From: Heliopora coerulea
Lineage: Eukaryota > Cnidaria > Anthozoa > Scleralcyonacea > Helioporidae
Assembly: GCA_030142905.1 (NCBI GenBank)
Contig: JASJOG010000151.1
Location: 10,001 to 74,000 of the forward strand
Direction of reading: 5' to 3'
Length of the DNA stretch: 64,000 nt
Shown here one piece after another: positions 11,070-22,290 of the stretch. The notes under the pieces are model-generated. The model searched no databases and was not told the DNA's origin. It saw only the letters and a program-made list of their open reading frames with translations. A program made the position numbers and the translations under genes. Positions within the stretch are counted from its first letter, which is position 1, and every line of letters starts with the position of its first letter.

Positions 11070-12700
11070 TTAATAATTGGGCGTGGCATTGCCAGAAAAA
11101 AAACAAAAAAAACAGAAGACTGCAGAGGAGAAAAAGTTCTATAGAAGTAAATACAAAGAGTTATGGGCTAAAGAATTCCCGATTACTGCTGCAAACAACA
11201 AGTATGCATTTTATTGTGTACCATGTAAAAAGAACGTATCCTGTGGTCACCAAGGCAAGGCAGATGTAGAATGCCAGTGCAATTAAAGACAACAGAAGAA
11301 TTTCAAGTCTTTTCCCATCTCCTAGTGACAGTGTCAGTGGTGATCCTCTTCGTCTAGCTACAACAAAAGCGGAAATTTTGCATTCAAATGTCATTGTTCA
11401 ACATAATATATTCTTGACAGCAGACCACATGACCCAACTATATCCTAAAATGTTTCCCGATTCCAAAATAGCAAAGCAGTTTACATGCAGCTGCACTGAA
11501 ACATCCTGTATACTAAACAATGCTATGATGCCAAACCTTCGTAACTATCTTGTTGACTATATGAAAAAAAAAAACAACCATATTCACTGGTCAATGATGG
11601 GTTGAGTGATTCAGGGGTTGAAAAGATGAATCCTGTTTGTGCTTTAATACTTGGTGCAAATAATTAAAAGCAAGTAAGTTTTAAGTTTTATGACGTGTGT
11701 AACTAAAGGTGAACACTTTTTGATGCCATTGACCAGAAACTGCTAAAAGAAGAAGTGTCTTGGGAGAATTGTATTAGTATTAGGTTTGGATAATACAAAT
11801 ACCAATGTTGGTGAGCATAACTCTGTTAAATCTCAGGTTTTGGAAAAGAATCAGAATTGCTTCATAGCTGGGTGCAGCTGTCACCTTGCTCATCTTGCAG
11901 CTAGAAAAGGTGGGGCTGCATATGCCTCTGTTAGTGGGGTTGATATTGAAGACCACCAGATTGATCTTTATTATCACTTAAAGAAAAGTATCTGCAGGAA
12001 AGGCATTCTTCAAGAATATCTTGAGTTCACTGACCTACAGTGGGAAAACATTGTTCACTATGTTCAAACGAGATATGGTTGTCCCTGGAAACTTCTTGTG
12101 ATAAGGAACTTAAAAAGTTTCCAGCCTTGAAATCCATGTTTAATAGTGGCACACAGGACAGTAGCAAAGAGGATATGGGAAATGCTGATAATGAAGAAGA
12201 TAGTAATAATTGTGGCAGCAGGTTTAGAAGATTAAAATCAGCTTTTCAAAATCCATTAACTGAGGTGCATGTTGCTTTCTACACTGCAGCTCTGCCACTC
12301 TTTACAAACTTCAATTTATTCTTTCAAAGTGCATCAAATGACATCAGAACTTGTGAGAAAAATAGGCTTGAGATTTTTGCAACCATCAGTTTTAAAGAGT
12401 CTTTCAAAGGAAAATCTCTTGGATGAAGATATCTATATTGGTTTGACAACAAAGTCGAAGAAGAAAACTAAAGACAGAGGGAGATAGAACCAGAGTGCTT
12501 CAAGCATGCCAGTCATTTTTCAAGGAGAGTTTGAACTATGTTTTGGATTCATGCTGTATGGGTTTATTTTTTCCAAAGATTAAGTGCTAAATGGAGTGAT
12601 GTGGAATATTTTATTTTTTCAGATTCTGAGCAGGAGAAACTTTATGAAGAGGAGGAAATAAACTTGCATGATGCTAATCTGGCAACTTATGATGATGGCC
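11070..12700 (+). pseudogene. hAT-like transposase (zinc-finger N-terminus)
   Basis: The frames start with a lysine-rich lead and a BED/TTF-like zinc-finger segment (SKYKELWAKEF, YAFYCVPCKK, about 11140-11240). They continue through GLDNTNTNVGEHNS and CFIAGCSCHLAHLAA (about 11790-11900), then DLYYHLKKS, LEFTDLQWENIVHYV and ELKKFPALKSMF (to about 12140). This order matches a widespread hAT-like family in which D-N-T-x-x-N-x-G and the CxCH motif belong to the RNase-H core. The rest to about 12660 is weaker. Frameshifts near 11290, 11600-11760, 12080, 12410 and 12500 break it. The minus-strand retrotransposon copy begins just to the right. Confidence 0.65.
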
Positions 12701-12769
12701 ACATTGAATACAGAATGGATGTCATGTGGCATCTTATCCAACAACTCAACTCACCTGCAGGGAGCTGCT

Positions 12770-14150
12770 ATAATACAATACAATACTTTATTGATATCTC
12801 CCCAAAGGGGTTTTTCAGTGACAATAATTAATAAATATTAAAGGTAATAATTAAGTAATTAAAAACTAGCTAATATTGGCAACAGGATAACTCATCATAG
12901 TTCATCGTAAAAAGTCTTTCATAGGATGTTTTCTTAAATTATGCTTAAAATTATTTAAACATTTGCTAAACTTAATTTGAGATGGTAAGTTATTCCATGT
13001 ATTAATGATTCTATAAGTGTAGGACCTCTGCCCTGTTTTTGTTTTAAATAATGGAATATTCAAATTCTGTGAACTTCTAGTCACTCGCCCACTTACATTA
13101 TCTCTAAAATTAAATTTATTACATAAATATTCTGGAGCCATGCCCCTCATACACTTCAACGCCATAACGGCATCTCTGGAGTATAAATTGGTATTTACTG
13201 GCAGCCACTTTAGGTTCTTAAGCACTGGAGTTACATGATCATATTTCTTAGTGTTACTAACTATGCGGGCAGCAACATTTTGAACACTTTGCAGCTTCCT
13301 AATATTTGTATCAGTAATATTAGACCACACCGAGGAACTAATTTGCTAAAAACCAAAGCGTTTATGATTGTTATTCATAAATCTTCCTTGAAAACATGTT
13401 TTACATGGCTTATCTGTCCCGATGCAGACATGCAAGAAGAAACAGTGTTTATAACATGATTATTAAAGGTAGATTTTTGTCAAAGGTCACACCAAGATCC
13501 TTAACAGATTGTGTTGGTACAAGTTCTTTACCTAACAGCGAGAGATGAAATTGTAGCAATCTTTCTGTCATTTGTCTGCTGCCATATCTGATTAATTTGG
13601 TTTTCTCTGGGTTTATTAACAAACGGTTGCCAAAATACCAGTCGTGGAATGTTATTAGGTCTTCATTCATAGCAGCGACGGCATTCTTGCAATCATGTAC
13701 ACCAAACAACATGTACAATTTAGTATCATCAACATAACAATCAGATGAGCAGTTTTTGGGTACAGTCAGTAGCTCGTTCACATAGATGGTAAAAAGTAAC
13801 GGCCCCAAAATACTTCCTTGCAGGATACCGCTGGTCAACGGCAACACATCCAAAAGTGTGGAATTAATATGTACAACCTGGTTCCTTTCAGACAAATAGC
13901 CAGTGAACCATCTAAGAGCTGATGTTGAAGTACCAATATCCTGTAGCTTATCTTGAAGGATACTATAGTTGATGCTGTCAAACGCCTTACTCATGGCCAA
14001 AAGGACAACGACAGTAGTTTTCTTTTGATCAATTACCCCCAAGATGGCATTGGTTGTGTGTACCAACGAGGTTTCGGTTGAGTGCCATTTCTTGTTCCCA
14101 CTTTGGTTTGTAGACAATCACATGTTTGACACTAAATATGGCATGAATAC
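12770..14150 (-). mobile_element. CR1/L2-like non-LTR retrotransposon, 5'-truncated copy
   Basis: Minus-strand copy of the same family as 14190-18290. It covers RT from just upstream of motif A to the 3' end. Readable blocks: LLAMSKAFDSINYSILQDKL (motif A), SGILQGSILGPLLFTIYVNE (motif B), CYVDDTKLYM (motif C), then the C-terminal WSNITDTNIRKLQSVQNVAA domain. The 3' end has a small CCCC-TTT-GGGG hairpin followed by a TATTG microsatellite tail (12765-12790), the CR1/L2-style terminus. A frameshift near 13330-13450 separates the two coding blocks. It ends at about 14147, where identity with the + copy (16130 onward) also stops. Confidence 0.85.
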
Positions 14151-14189
14151 AAATTGCTCATTTGAATGCTTGATCCATCAAGAATAGAG

Positions 14190-14860
14190 AACATCATATT
14201 CAAATAAAAGACCTTGTGCTGAAGACTGAATGTGATATTTTTACCATCTCCGAAGCGTGGTCAGACAGCACAGTTTTTGATACTGAAGTTGAAATACCTG
14301 GCTACAATATTTATCACCTAGACCGTTTAAACAAAATTGGATGTGGTGTTTGTGCTTTTGTGAGGGGTCATTACAAAGTTCAATGCATGGACGACTTATC
14401 AAAGATTTCTTCCACTGGTTTGCACCAGCTTTGGCTCAAAATCTAGGCAAGAAACCATAAATCTTTTGTTGTTTGTACAGTTTATAGACCCCCAGATACA
14501 ACTCTGAACTGCTTTGATGAAGACCTTAGTGGGACACTTGTCTCTGCACTTTCTTGCAATAAAGACATATTTTTAGGGGACTTAAACTGTAATTTGTTAA
14601 ATTCTCAAGACCCTGGCTCTTGGATGTTATTCGATTTTTGCTGTGCTTTCAATCTTACACCATTAATCAAGCAACCAACAAGGATAACTGAGAATTCTGC
14701 AATGCTAATTGATGTTATCTTAGTTTCAAATACAAGCTTAGTAGAAAACGCGAAAGCAGTCCCCTGCTCCATAAGTGACCATGATCTTGTTTGTGTACGG
14801 CTTTGCTTAAAGAAAAACCATGCCAAGCCTGTCTATATTACAATGTGAACTTTCAAGAAT
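14190..14860 (+). pseudogene. Endonuclease domain of the CR1/L2-like element
   Basis: Frames read as the exonuclease-endonuclease-phosphatase fold of non-LTR elements. CDIFTISEAW lies near 14226, VVCTVYRPPD near 14470, DIFLGDLNCNLLN near 14570, and the terminal SDHDLVCVRL near 14775 carries the catalytic SDH. Its job would be to nick the target and prime reverse transcription. A stop at 14444 and a frame change before 14470 interrupt it. An RT continues downstream after a short linker. Confidence 0.75.
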
Positions 14861-15707
14861 TACGATCAAACTGCTTTCCAGAGAGACATGTCTTCTGCCC
14901 CTTGGTCTGTTGTAAATATCTTTGACGATGTGGAGGACAAACTAAATTAATTTCATCTAATATTTAATCAGATACTTGACTCTCATGCTCCTATTAAGAA
15001 TGTTAAAATAAGAAGCCAACCTAATCCTTATGTCTCTAATGAAAACAAGAGATAGCCAGCGAAAGCTCACTAGAAAAACAAACAATCCTGTGAAATGGGC
15101 CGCTTATAAGAACTTTAAGAGGGAAGTTAAATGTGAACTGAGCTTCGCAGAACAGGAGTATGTTGAGCTGCAAATGAGGAATAATCCTAGTAATACTGGC
15201 TGTATTTGGAAAACTATAAGAGCTTGCATCCCTAAGAAATCTGCTAGTCATAGGGCATACAGTAAAGATGATAAAGTGGTCACAGATGAGCTCAATGAAT
15301 TTTTTACTTTAATCGGACAAACAACAGTTGGAAAAATTAAGAGTCTTGCTGAGCAAAGTAATTATGACATGACCAAACCATCCTTTGTTCCAAGGTGTCA
15401 TCTATTGGCACAACAATTTTCATTTGGAACAGTGGAATGCAAAGACGTCAAAAAGGTAATCAATTCAATGCCAACAGGAAAAGCTCCAGGGAACAATAAA
15501 ATAACAGTACGCATTTTGAAAAATTGTTTATCATCAATCCTTCCCACTCTATCTGCTATTATTAATGATTCCTTTATCTCTGGTATTTTTCAAAAAATCT
15601 GGAAAATAGCAGAAGTAACACCAATCCTAAAGCAAGGTGACCATGAAAAGCCGGACAATAATTGCCCCACATCATTACTGCCTATATTGTCTAAGGTATG
15701 TGAATGA

Positions 15708-16111
15708 GACTTCAAGTAAACGACAAATTTCTTTATTGTATACATGTTTCGGCAAAACTCATGCCATCTTCAGTACAAATGGTAATAGGATATTTACAAG
15801 CGATATTTATGTGACCTGATAAATATTACAAGCGTATGACTCATCTAATATGAATTCTCACACATGTGTCAGAAAGATTAATTACAAGGGTGCGACTTGT
15901 AATTAATCTTTCTGACACATGTGTGAGAATTCATATTAGATGAGTCATATGCTTGTAATATTTATCAGGTCACATAAATATCGCTTGTAAATATCCTATT
16001 ACCATTTGTACTGAAGATGGCATGAGTTTTGCCGAAACATGTATACAATAAAGAAATTTGTCGTTTACTTGAAGTCTCTATTAGCACTTGTACTTCTACG
16101 ATCTTATGGAA
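15708..16111. mobile_element. 404-bp foldback element built from two inverted Penelope-like tails
   Basis: Two arms of about 180 bp (15708-15890 and about 15900-16075) are near-perfect reverse complements around a short centre at about 15894. The insertion is flanked by the 12-bp direct duplication GTATGTGAATGA (15696-15707 and 16112-16123), which splits the RT frame of the host retrotransposon. Each arm reads outward as CTGAAGA...GAAAC followed by AATAAA, the layout at the 3' end of the intact Penelope-like element at 29685-29722. A 36-bp single-copy extension sits at the right end (16076-16111). No coding capacity is present. Confidence 0.8.
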
Positions 16112-16782
16112 GTATGTGAATGAATTATACTAAATCAATTCATGCCATATTTAGTGTCAAACATGCGATTGTCTACAAACCAAAGTAGGAACAAGAAATG
16201 GCACTCAACTGAAACCTCATTGATACACACAACCAATGCCATCTTGGGGGCCATTGATCAAAAGAAAACTACTGCTGTTGTCCTTTTGGACATGAGTAAG
16301 GCGTTTGACAGCATCAACTATAGTATCCTTCAAGATAAGCTACAGGATATTAGTGCTTCAACATCAGCTCTTAGATGGTTCACTAGCTGTTTGTCTGAAA
16401 GGGACCAGGTTGTATGTATTAATTCCACACTTTTGGATGTGTTGCCGTTGACCAGCAGTATCCCACAAGGAAGTATTTTGGGGCCGTTACTTTTTACCAT
16501 CTATGTGAACGATCTACTGACTGTACCCAAAAACTGCTCATCTGATTATGTTGATGATACTAAATTGTACATGTCGTTTGGTGTACATGATTGCAAGAAT
16601 GCCGTCGCTGCTATGAATAAAGACTTAATAAGATTCACGACTGGTGTTTTGGCAACTGTTTGTTAATAAACCCAGAGAAGACCAAACTAATCATATATGG
16701 CAGCAGACAAATGACAGAAAGATTGCCACAATTTCATCTCTCGCTGTTAGGTAAAGAACTTGTACCAACACAATCTGTTAAG

Positions 16783-17511
16783 CAGTATGATGTTTGAGAA
16801 ACATGAGAGCTTGGATATATTGAGGTAGATGAACGGTCTTCAAGCTCGATACTTAGAAAATTATATCTGAGCCCCAGATGGGGACCAAATTCGCAACTTA
16901 GCTCACCATCTGAGTCTTGGTAGCTCAATGGTTAGAGCATCTAACCGGTCATAAGAAGGTTGTGGGTTCAATCCCCATCTGGGGCTCAGATATCATTTTC
17001 TGAGTATCAAGCTTGAAGATTGTTCATCTACCTCAATATGTCGAAGCTCTCGTGTTTCTCAAACATCATACTGCTTCAATCGTTATCAATATATAGTGGC
17101 TTCCGCTTAGATCGCACATATATATGTATCGAATTTGCAACTTAGCTTGCCATCTGAGTCTTGGTAGCTCAATGGTTAGAGCGTCTAACTGGTCATAAGG
17201 TTGTGGGTTCAATCCCCATCTGGGGCTCAGATATTTTCTGAGTATCAAGCTTGAAGATCGTTCATCGACCTCAATATATCCAAGCTTTCGTGTTTCTCAA
17301 ACATCATACTGCTTCAATCATTATCAATATATAGTGGCTTCCGCTTAGGTTGCACATATATATATCGAATTTGCAACTTAGCTCGCCATCTGAGTCTTGG
17401 TAGCTCAATGGTTAGAGCATCTAACCGGTCATAAGAAGGTTGTGGGTTTGATCCCCGTCTGGAGTTCAGATATCATTCTCTGAGTATCGAGCTTGAAGAT
17501 CGTTCATCTAC
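16783..17511 (+). repeat. tRNA-derived tandem array with an inverted first unit
   Basis: The insertion is flanked by the 14-bp duplication CACAATCTGTTAAG (16769-16782 and 17512-17525) inside the RT. It holds three tRNA-like segments at about 16914-16985, 17158-17226 and 17394-17465, spaced 236-244 bp apart in a tandem unit. The first 100 bp (16783-16885) are the reverse complement of the unit's spacer (about 16970-17075), so the left end can fold back. Each tRNA-like part has box A-like TAGCTCAATGG and box B-like GGGTTCAATCC, a D-arm GCTC/GAGC and a wobble-rich acceptor stem. The anticodon stem is mismatched, so I treat these as SINE-like units and not tRNA genes. Confidence 0.75.
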
Positions 17512-18339
17512 CACAATCTGTTAAGGATCTTGGTGTGACCTTTGACAAAAATTTAACCTTTAATAATCATGTTATAAACACTGTTTCTTCTTGCATGTCT
17601 GCATCGGGACAGATAAGCCATGTAAAACATGTTTTCAAGGAAGATTTATGAATAACAATCATAAACGCTTTGGTTTTTAGCAAATTAGTTCCTCGGTGTG
17701 GTCTAATATTACTGATACAAATATTAGGAAGCTGCAAAGTGTTCAAAATTTTGCTGCCCACATAGTTAGTAACACTAAGAAATACGATCATGTAACTCCA
17801 GTGCTTAAGAACCTAAAGTGGCTGCCAGTAAAAACCAATTTATACTCCAGAGATGCCGTTATGGCGTTGAAGTGTATGAGGGGCATGGCTCCAGAATATT
17901 TATGTAATAAATTTATTTTTAGAGGTAACGTAAGTGGGCGAGTGACTAGAAGTTCACAGAATTTGAATATTCCATTCTTTAAAACATAAACAGGGCAGAA
18001 GTCCTATGCTTATAGAATCGTTAATATATGGAATAACTTACCATCTCAAATTAAGTTTAGCAAATGTTTAAACAATTTTAAGCATAATTTAAGAAAACAT
18101 CTTATCAAAGACTTCTTACAATGAACTATGAGTTATCCTGTTGCCAATATTAGCTAGTTTTAAAATACTTAATTATTACCTTTAATATTTATTAATATAC
18201 TGCACAGTTTTTAACTTTTATGTATTAATTATTGTCACTGAAAAACCCCTTTGGGGAGATGTCGATAAAGTATTGTATTGTATTGTAAAATGAACTTGCA
18301 GGAATTCCTTTGACGGAAAAGTACGTTAAACAACATATA

Positions 18340-19995
18340 CAAGTGCATCTCAAAAAATTAGAATATTAAGAAAAAATAGGATATCTGTTGTGAGGTAATG
18401 TCGAAGCTTAAAATTTTAATTGTATTAGTCTCACTGGACCTAAACTGATCTATCCCCAGTTATATGTTCGTATAATTGAACAACTATGGTTTCCACACAA
18501 TGATCATTAAAAATCCAGCATCTCAAAATATTAGAATATATCTGAACATCTACGTAAGGCGTTCCTGAGCATCTGAGCTTGACGAACTTCACACAAGTGT
18601 ACAAATACCACATGTACTGCAAAACAGTTTATTTATTTATTCAACGAAACCGCTGGTGCTGCAATCATGGGGAAGACGTCTGATCTAACAGTTGTGCAAA
18701 AGACCATCATTGACACACTCGACAAAGAGGGATAGACGTCTGATCTAACAGTTGTCCAAAAGACCATCATTGACACACTCGACAAAGAGGGAAAGACTCA
18801 GAAAGTTATTGCTGAAAAAGCTGGTTGCTCCCAGAATTCTGTTTCAAAGTATCTCAAAGGAACGTTGTCTGGACAAGCAAAGTGTGGCAGAAAGAGGTAC
18901 ACCAGCAAGAGGGATGACTGCAGCCTTGCAAAAACGGTGAAGAAGAACTGGTTTGACAATGTGGGCGAGATCCATAAAAAGTGGACATAGCCAGGAGTTG
19001 GTGCATCTAGGGCTACCACGCACAGACAGCGTCAGGAAATGGGGTACAACAGCCGAGTACCCAGCACCAAGCCTCTTCTTAATGCCAGGCAACGTCACAA
19101 GTGGCTGACATGGCCCAAAGAGAAGCAGAAGTGGAGTGTTGCTCGGTGGTCCAAAGTGCTGTTCTCTGATGAGAGCAAGTTTTGCATCTCGTTTGGAAAC
19201 CAAGGTTGCAGAGTTTGGAGGACGGCTGGAGAGGCATGGAACCCCAGCTATTTGAAGTCCAGCATCAAGTTCCCACACTCAATGATGGTTTGGTATGCCA
19301 TATCATCTGCAGGTGTTGGACCTCTATGTTTTCTCAGGGTCACAGTGAACACAGTGGTCTACCAGATCTTGGAGAACTTCATGCTCCCGTCAGCTGAAAG
19401 GCTATTTGGTGATGTGGAATTTGTGTTCCAGCAGGATTTGGCACCTGCACATAGTGCCAAGTCAACCGTTGTCTGGTTTGCTGATTATCACATCGATGTG
19501 CTTCTTTGGCCAAGTAACTCACTGGACTTGAATCCCATTGAGAATTTATGGGGTATAGTTAAGAAGATGACCAACTTGTGTCCCAGCAATCTGGCAGAGC
19601 TCAAGGCTGCTATTGGGGCCACCTGGGCGTCCATTAAACCTGAGCAGTGCCACAGGCTCATTACCTCTATGCCACAACATATTCAGGCAGTCATTGATGC
19701 TAAAGGAGCTCCAACCAAGTACTGACAGACATTCCTTACTTATCTTTCCATTTATGGCCAAGCTACTCTACAAGTAAAAGCTTGTAATGATATGTTTTGA
19801 ATGTTCAGATATTATATTCCAATATTTTGAGATGCTGGAATTTTAATGATCAATGTGTGGAAACCATAGTTATTCGATTATACCAACGTATAACTGGGGA
19901 TAGATCAGTTTAGGTCCATTGAGACTAATACAATTAAAATTTTGAGCTTCGACATTACCTCACAACAGATATCCTAATTTTTTGAGATGCACTTG
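18340..19995 (+). mobile_element. Tc1-family DNA transposon
   Basis: A 1656-bp element bounded by TA dinucleotides (18338-18339 and 19996-19997) with terminal inverted repeats starting CAAGTGCATCTCAAAAAATT. Longer subterminal similarity also exists between about 18410-18545 and 19800-19960. It encodes one DD34E transposase. Excising it with one TA rejoins an open frame of the surrounding family B Polinton, which shows that it inserted into that gene. Confidence 0.9.
18667..19725 (+). pseudogene. Tc1 transposase (DD34E)
   Basis: The frame runs from an ATG at 18667 to the stop at 19725. The N-terminal paired-type HTH covers about 18680-18960 (AEKAGCSQNSVSKYL is readable). The catalytic core has FSDESKF (first D, about 19163), FQQDLAPAHSA (second D, about 19428) and NSLDLNPIENLWG (E, about 19515-19553), the classical DD34E spacing. 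Two in-frame TAG codons at 18733 and 18986 disable it while the frame is otherwise intact. The first stop lies at the junction of an exact 60-bp tandem duplication (about 18675-18734 and 18735-18794) that repeats 20 codons of the HTH lead. Confidence 0.9.
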
Positions 19996-20348
19996 TAGAA
20001 TGTTTTACTTATTTGTCAAAATTATATGTTAGTTTGATTGATGCATTTACTGAGAGTAATGATAATTTGGTTCAATTTATTGAAGACTGTCATAATATTT
20101 TAGCTTTGATTGACGAATCTATAGATGTTGATGTTATAATTAATAATATGAATAAAGTTTAAGTAAATTTCATCTTACTAAGTGTAGATGTTTGTAAGGT
20201 TGGATATATGTATGATAAAAAGTTTGTTCTCAAGCTTTTATCTCAGAAAATTTCTGAGCTCCCCAACAGAATAAAGAATAAAGATATTCACAAATGTTAT
20301 GTAGAGAATGGTAAATCGTGCGAATAATATTTCTTTGTTTATTTTCAA

Positions 20349-21330
20349 GGTGAATTTAAAATATTTGAAAATGAATTAAGCAACAGCTATTTTGTCTCTC
20401 CTTGGTACAGAAGAATTGCTTATTTGACATTGTATATAAATCGAAAATAAAATGAAAAAAATCTAGAGAAAATAAGTAGAGAAGATGTGAAAAGATTCGC
20501 AAGATTATTGAAAGGAGAACAAGCTTTGAATGAAGAACAGTAATTATCTCCTGCAAGACGAAGGTATAGAAGATTGTGAACAGAACTTGTAGAAACTAAC
20601 TATCAATGGCAAATGGACTTGGCTGATTTAAAGAAACTGAGAGGATATAATCATATGTATAGATGTTTACAGTACATTCGCATGGGCGAAACCCATGAAA
20701 ACCAAATCTGCCAACAACATATCTGAAATTTGTTAGTGTCTTACAAGAAGAAAAGTATGATAAAAACGATGTTGTCCCCAAATGAATTCAAACTGATATG
20801 GGAACCAAATTTCAGAAAATGAAAGAATTAAACAAATTTGAAGGGAAAAGTTACAGAACATTTTTGACCGGTAACAGAGATATGAAAGCCACCGTGTTCG
20901 AAAGATTGATCGGTCAATTGAAATTAATATCTAGAGTGCTTAATGTTTTGAACAATTCTGATTTGGGAACTTATTTGACATTTTTGGATGCGATACTGGA
21001 ATGCTATAATGAAAGTCCTCATTCGCAATTGGGAGCTGGTAGAATGCCTTTTGACATTTACAGGAAGGGAGTTGTCGTTCCCAAAAATTTCCTGTATAAA
21101 AGATTTTTCGATTTCCATTTTTTGATGAGAACAATTTTGCATAAAGTCAGTGAGTCAGAGTCAGTCTTATGAAAAATTTGTTTTAGAAAAGAAGCACTTG
21201 TCAATGGTCTGAAGAAATGTTTGTGATTGCAAAAGTTTATATAATGGATCCCATCACTTACGTGTTGGAAGATTTACACGGAGAACCGTTGGAAGGAACA
21301 TTTTATTTGGAAGAATTAATTGAAGATTGA
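20349..21330 (+). pseudogene. INT: Family B Polinton integrase
   Basis: Retroviral-type integrase of a Maverick/Polinton. It has a lead with SPARRRYRRL, then WQMDLADLKKL (first catalytic D, about 20610), QTDMGTKF (second D, about 20795) and ATVFERLIGQLK (catalytic E, about 20890-20925). CYNESPHSQLGAGRMPFDIY follows, typical of the end of the core. A C-terminal beta-barrel-like segment has VIAKVYIMDPITYVLEDLHG (about 21220-21280), ending at the stop at 21328-21330. Several stops and shifts occur between 20390 and 20780 and near 21170. Its role would be insertion of linear element DNA. It is clearly distinct from the chromodomain integrases of family A in this window. Confidence 0.75.
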
Positions 21331-21377
21331 AATTAATTAAAAATTCGTTGTCAATAAAATAATTCGTAACTCATAGA

Positions 21378-21611
21378 ATGCAACAACCCAATTCATATAC
21401 ATGCAGTTGGTGGTCTTTATACTTTTTATTAACTTCGAACAATTTAAATTCAGTTTTACCACAACTGTTTTACTTTAATATACCAGAAATAAACCAAACT
21501 TTTCTTTATAATTTCTTTAAACATTTTGCTATCAAATGGGGTTGCCAAGATTGGTTCACAAAATTACGGCAGATAACAGAAAAAGAACAGAAATGTAAAT
21601 GTTGTAAATAA
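21378..21611 (+). CDS. Small family B protein, unidentified (77 aa)
   Basis: An intact 77-codon frame just downstream of the family B integrase and convergent with the packaging ATPase. It is rich in aromatic residues and asparagine and ends KEQKCKCCK, a cysteine cluster. I do not recognise a family, and there is no second copy in the window to test conservation. It could be a fragment of a longer family B gene or chance coding in an AT-rich gap. Confidence 0.25.
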   Translation: MQQPNSYTCSWWSLYFLLTSNNLNSVLPQLFYFNIPEINQTFLYNFFKHFAIKWGCQDWFTKLRQITEKEQKCKCCK

Positions 21612-21654
21612 ATTTTCATTTTTTAAGAAATATTATATACAAATAAAGGTTTGT

Positions 21655-22290
21655 CTTTAAACACACCTGTTCAAATTCTAGCATTAGGAGGACAGAACAA
21701 AATGTTATCTAAAACTATATATCTACCACTGTTGCCAAAAACACCCTCAGTTATTTTCTTAACGAGTTTTTTAGGTAATCTATGTGTTTGAAACACGTGA
21801 TATAGATTTCATTCATCTTCAACATTTTGAAAAATAATAACATAATTACTATTACTTGATATCATTTGAAATTTTTCAACCCTATACATAAGATCTTGAC
21901 AAACAAATATCAAGCTAACATTGGAATGATGGCAATCTTTCATGACATAATTATGCAATTTATTTCAATTGTCTTTAACATCAGAAAGAAACATAAGATT
22001 GTCAAACACGAACAAAAATGGAATTTGTTCTTTAATTCCATATTTCGCTAGAACATCATGAACATCGGGAAATTGAACACTACAATTAATAGAAGTCAAT
22101 TTAAAATCATTTTTTCCTTCCAAACTTTGCATCTTGTTAAATTTCATTTTTTCAAAAATATCTTGAGAACGACCGTTATAAAAATAAAATACAAACAAAG
22201 GTAACAGTTTTATTAATTTCTTAGCTTCTTCCGACAACTTATGTATCCAATAACTTTTTCCCGATTAAGATGGTCCAACAACATTCATGA
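21655..22290 (-). pseudogene. ATP: Family B A32-type packaging ATPase
   Basis: Minus-strand frames read as a viral genome-packaging ATPase of the FtsK-HerA/A32 type. A P-loop-like NVVGPS-stop-SGK stretch (about 22255-22285) has a stop codon inside the Walker A motif. Then KLLPLFVFYFYNG and, about 60 residues on, FLFVFDNLMF (Walker B position, about 22010) appear. Downstream HHSNVSLIFVCQDLMYRV (about 21890-21940) is the sensor-like helix and strand of these ATPases. Several other stops are present. In a live element it would drive DNA into the capsid. The adjacent polymerase lies on the same strand. Confidence 0.65.

Larger units (their letters stand above)
15030..18122 (+). pseudogene. Reverse transcriptase of the CR1/L2-like element
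   Basis: The RT begins with a basic lead (about 15030), then NSMPTGKAPG and ITVRILKNCL (about 15460-15540) and VTPILKQGDHEKPDNNCPTS. It is interrupted at VCE by the foldback and resumes at about 16142. There follow LLDMSKAFDSINYS (motif A, about 16285), SIPQGSILGPLLFTIYVNDL (motif B, about 16460) and YVDDTKLYM (motif C, about 16545). It is interrupted again after about 16780 and resumes at 17526 with the C-terminal WSNITDTNIRKLQSVQN domain. The catalytic aspartates are present. Frameshifts near 16540 and 16640 and stops at 17649 and 17986 make it dead, apart from the insertions. Confidence 0.8.
14190..18290 (+). mobile_element. CR1/L2-like non-LTR retrotransposon with nested insertions
   Basis: A longer copy of the family at 12770-14150. 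Layout: apurinic-type endonuclease (about 14190-14860), RT (about 15030-16780 and 17526-18000), C-terminal domain to about 18122, and a 3' tail with the CCCC-TTT-GGGG hairpin and TATTG repeats (18240-18289). Two later insertions split the RT: a 404-bp foldback (15708-16111) and a tRNA-derived tandem array (16783-17511). Each is flanked by its own target duplication. Removing them restores collinearity with the minus copy, so both post-date this insertion. Confidence 0.85.
18290..20161 (+). pseudogene. Family B Polinton gene, C-terminus, unidentified, split by Tc1
   Basis: Reading across the single TA left by the Tc1 element gives an open frame from about 18291 to the stop at 20161 (about 70 codons outside the transposon). 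It contains ELAGIPLTEKYVKQH before the insertion and a helical, acidic tail after it. I do not recognise the protein. Its start is lost because the CR1/L2-like element ends immediately upstream at 18290. It lies just before the family B integrase on the same strand and may be one of that element's structural genes. Confidence 0.4.

Noticed and set aside
15708..16111. LTR or ordinary MITE
   Set aside because: The near-perfect arms, 12-bp duplication and Penelope-like tail motifs fit an inverted-tail foldback better, and there are no TG...CA ends or short fixed-length duplication.
16914..17465. Three tRNA genes
   Set aside because: The anticodon arm is mismatched, the acceptor stem depends on wobble pairs, and the segments repeat in a transposed tandem array with target duplication.
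18844..19278. 144-codon minus frame in the Tc1 element
   Set aside because: It is the shadow of the transposase on the other strand.
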